Assembly: GCA_002748425.1 (NCBI GenBank)
Contig: PDSJ01000019.1
Span: forward strand, 58,581 to 122,580
Length of the DNA: 64,000 nt
DNA from: a candidate division KSB3 bacterium
Lineage (GTDB): Bacteria; Moduliflexota; Moduliflexia; Moduliflexales; Moduliflexaceae
Direction of reading: 5' to 3'
Shown here: piece by piece, positions 63,400 through 64,000 of the stretch
How positions within the stretch are numbered: the stretch's first letter is position 1
Layout: every line of letters begins with the position of its first letter
Notes under the pieces: generated by a model
The model's input: the letters and a program-made list of their open reading frames with translations, nothing else
What the model was told of the DNA's origin: nothing
The model's database searches: none
Program-made: the position numbers and the translations under genes

Positions 63400-64000
63400 A
63401 TGACACCAAGTCAACTTCAGAAACTGCTGGCAGGCGGCGAAGGTCTGCACTGCGAATTCAAGAAGGCATACGACACTCTTCCGGCCAATCTGTTTGAAAC
63501 CGTCTGCGCCTTTCTGAACACCGATGGCGGGGATATCCTGCTGGGTGTTGCTGATGACGGACGTATTGTCGGCGTCGCCCCTGAAAAAATTACCCGCTTC
63601 AAGGCCGATATCGCCAATCTGTCCAATAATGCTCAGAAAATTGAGCCAACGTATCTGCTTTTCCCGGAAGCATTGGCAATCGACGGCAAGACCGTTATTG
63701 TGGTGCATGTCCCTGTCAGTTCGCAACTGCATCGGGTATCTGGCGTTATCTATATGCGAAGTGAAGATGGTGACTACCGTGTCCATGGGACTCATCAGTT
63801 GGCTGGAATTATCAACCGCAAACTGGGTCTGTTCAGCGAACAGCGGGCCATGCCGCATTTTTCCATGGACGATCTGCGCGTTGATCTGTTTGAACGGGCC
63901 CGGCGGCTGATCACTGCCCACCACTCACAGCATCCCTGGACGGAATTATCGCCAGAACAGCTTCTGAAAGTTGCCGGATTTATGGCTGCCCACCCTGATG
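63400..64000 (+). CDS. AlbA_2 (Schlafen-type) domain protein, partial
   Basis: From the ATG at 63400 the frame stays open to the window edge (200 codons). Residues 15-130 match the AlbA_2 divergent ATPase/nucleic-acid-binding domain: GLHCEFKKAYDTLPANLFET, CAFLNTDGGDILLGVADDG and VHVPVSSQLHRVSGVIYMRS. Full-length relatives often carry a C-terminal RecG-like winged helix and are annotated as transcriptional regulators or ATP-dependent DNA helicase-like proteins; many are part of mobile or defence loci. The ribosome site is weak. The gene lies just behind ssrA, a favoured integration site of genomic islands. Confidence 0.85.
   Translation, partial: MTPSQLQKLLAGGEGLHCEFKKAYDTLPANLFETVCAFLNTDGGDILLGVADDGRIVGVAPEKITRFKADIANLSNNAQKIEPTYLLFPEALAIDGKTVIVVHVPVSSQLHRVSGVIYMRSEDGDYRVHGTHQLAGIINRKLGLFSEQRAMPHFSMDDLRVDLFERARRLITAHHSQHPWTELSPEQLLKVAGFMAAHPD

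Noticed and set aside
1..64000. CRISPR arrays, insertion sequences, prophage genes or long direct repeats
   Set aside because: On reading through I saw no regularly spaced repeats, transposase or integrase motifs, or terminal inverted repeats.

Overview
The window looks like chromosomal DNA of a free-living, motile or surface-associated Gram-negative bacterium of moderate GC content. Outer-membrane biology is indicated by an LpoB-like lipoprotein, a polysaccharide-export SLBB protein paired with a beta-barrel protein, an ExbB/TolQ-type proton channel, and an O-antigen-ligase-like protein. A V/A-type ATPase, a Pil-Chp-like chemosensory cluster, a bacillithiol-type BshB1 deacetylase and several large PAS sensors suggest a deep-branching lineage (candidate phylum KSB3/Modulibacteria or a deltaproteobacterium-like group). 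That placement is my inference and is not proven here. I saw no insertion sequence, prophage or CRISPR array.

Layout. 1-4.8 kb (- strand): LpoB-like lipoprotein (cut by the edge), a secreted protein of unknown role, a secreted thioredoxin-like protein abutting the remnant of an MBL-fold hydrolase, a HAD phosphatase, an unknown protein and birA. 4.9-7.6 kb: valS. 7.7-17.5 kb (- strand): a chemosensory cluster ordered REC-REC, CheY, CheW, MCP, CheA-REC, CheB, CheW, REC-acidic-helical protein, behind a strong sigma70-type promoter. The order is that of pilGHIJ-chpABC, but without a CheR/PilK gene. 17.8-21.2 kb: polysaccharide export protein, beta-barrel and an RNase D-like nuclease. 21.8-25.1 kb (+): sugar ABC importer (binding protein and two permeases, no ATPase). 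25.3-27.2 kb: endonuclease I, RNase HI, rubredoxin.

27.5-36.5 kb (+): complete V/A-ATPase operon in the order G/H-C-I-K-F-E-A-B-D. Then a UspA protein and, at 37.3-39.2 kb, a PAS-PAS sigma54 activator. The 650-bp region after it carries a near-consensus -24/-12 promoter, several stable hairpins and an intrinsic terminator, with no gene on that strand: a candidate sigma54-dependent small RNA. 39.8-44.3 kb (-): bshB1 overlapping a heterodimeric ABC exporter. 44.6-51.2 kb (+): YqaA/DedA protein, tRNA-Pro(CGG), nagZ, tlyA, larC and an O-antigen-ligase/TPR protein, then a deleted DUF4432 pseudogene. 52.5-56.9 kb (+): a large hybrid histidine kinase translationally coupled to an HD-GYP response regulator. 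57.1-62.0 kb (-): M20 amidohydrolase, mutS, exbB-like gene. 62.3-64 kb (+): smpB, ssrA (tmRNA) and the start of an AlbA_2-domain gene.

Main points for follow-up: the sigma54 activator/small-RNA locus at 37.3-39.8 kb; a short acidic motif shared by three proteins of the chemosensory cluster; that cluster's lack of CheR; three DnaA-box sequences overlapping a terminator at 57.05 kb; and two decayed genes (MBL hydrolase, DUF4432).
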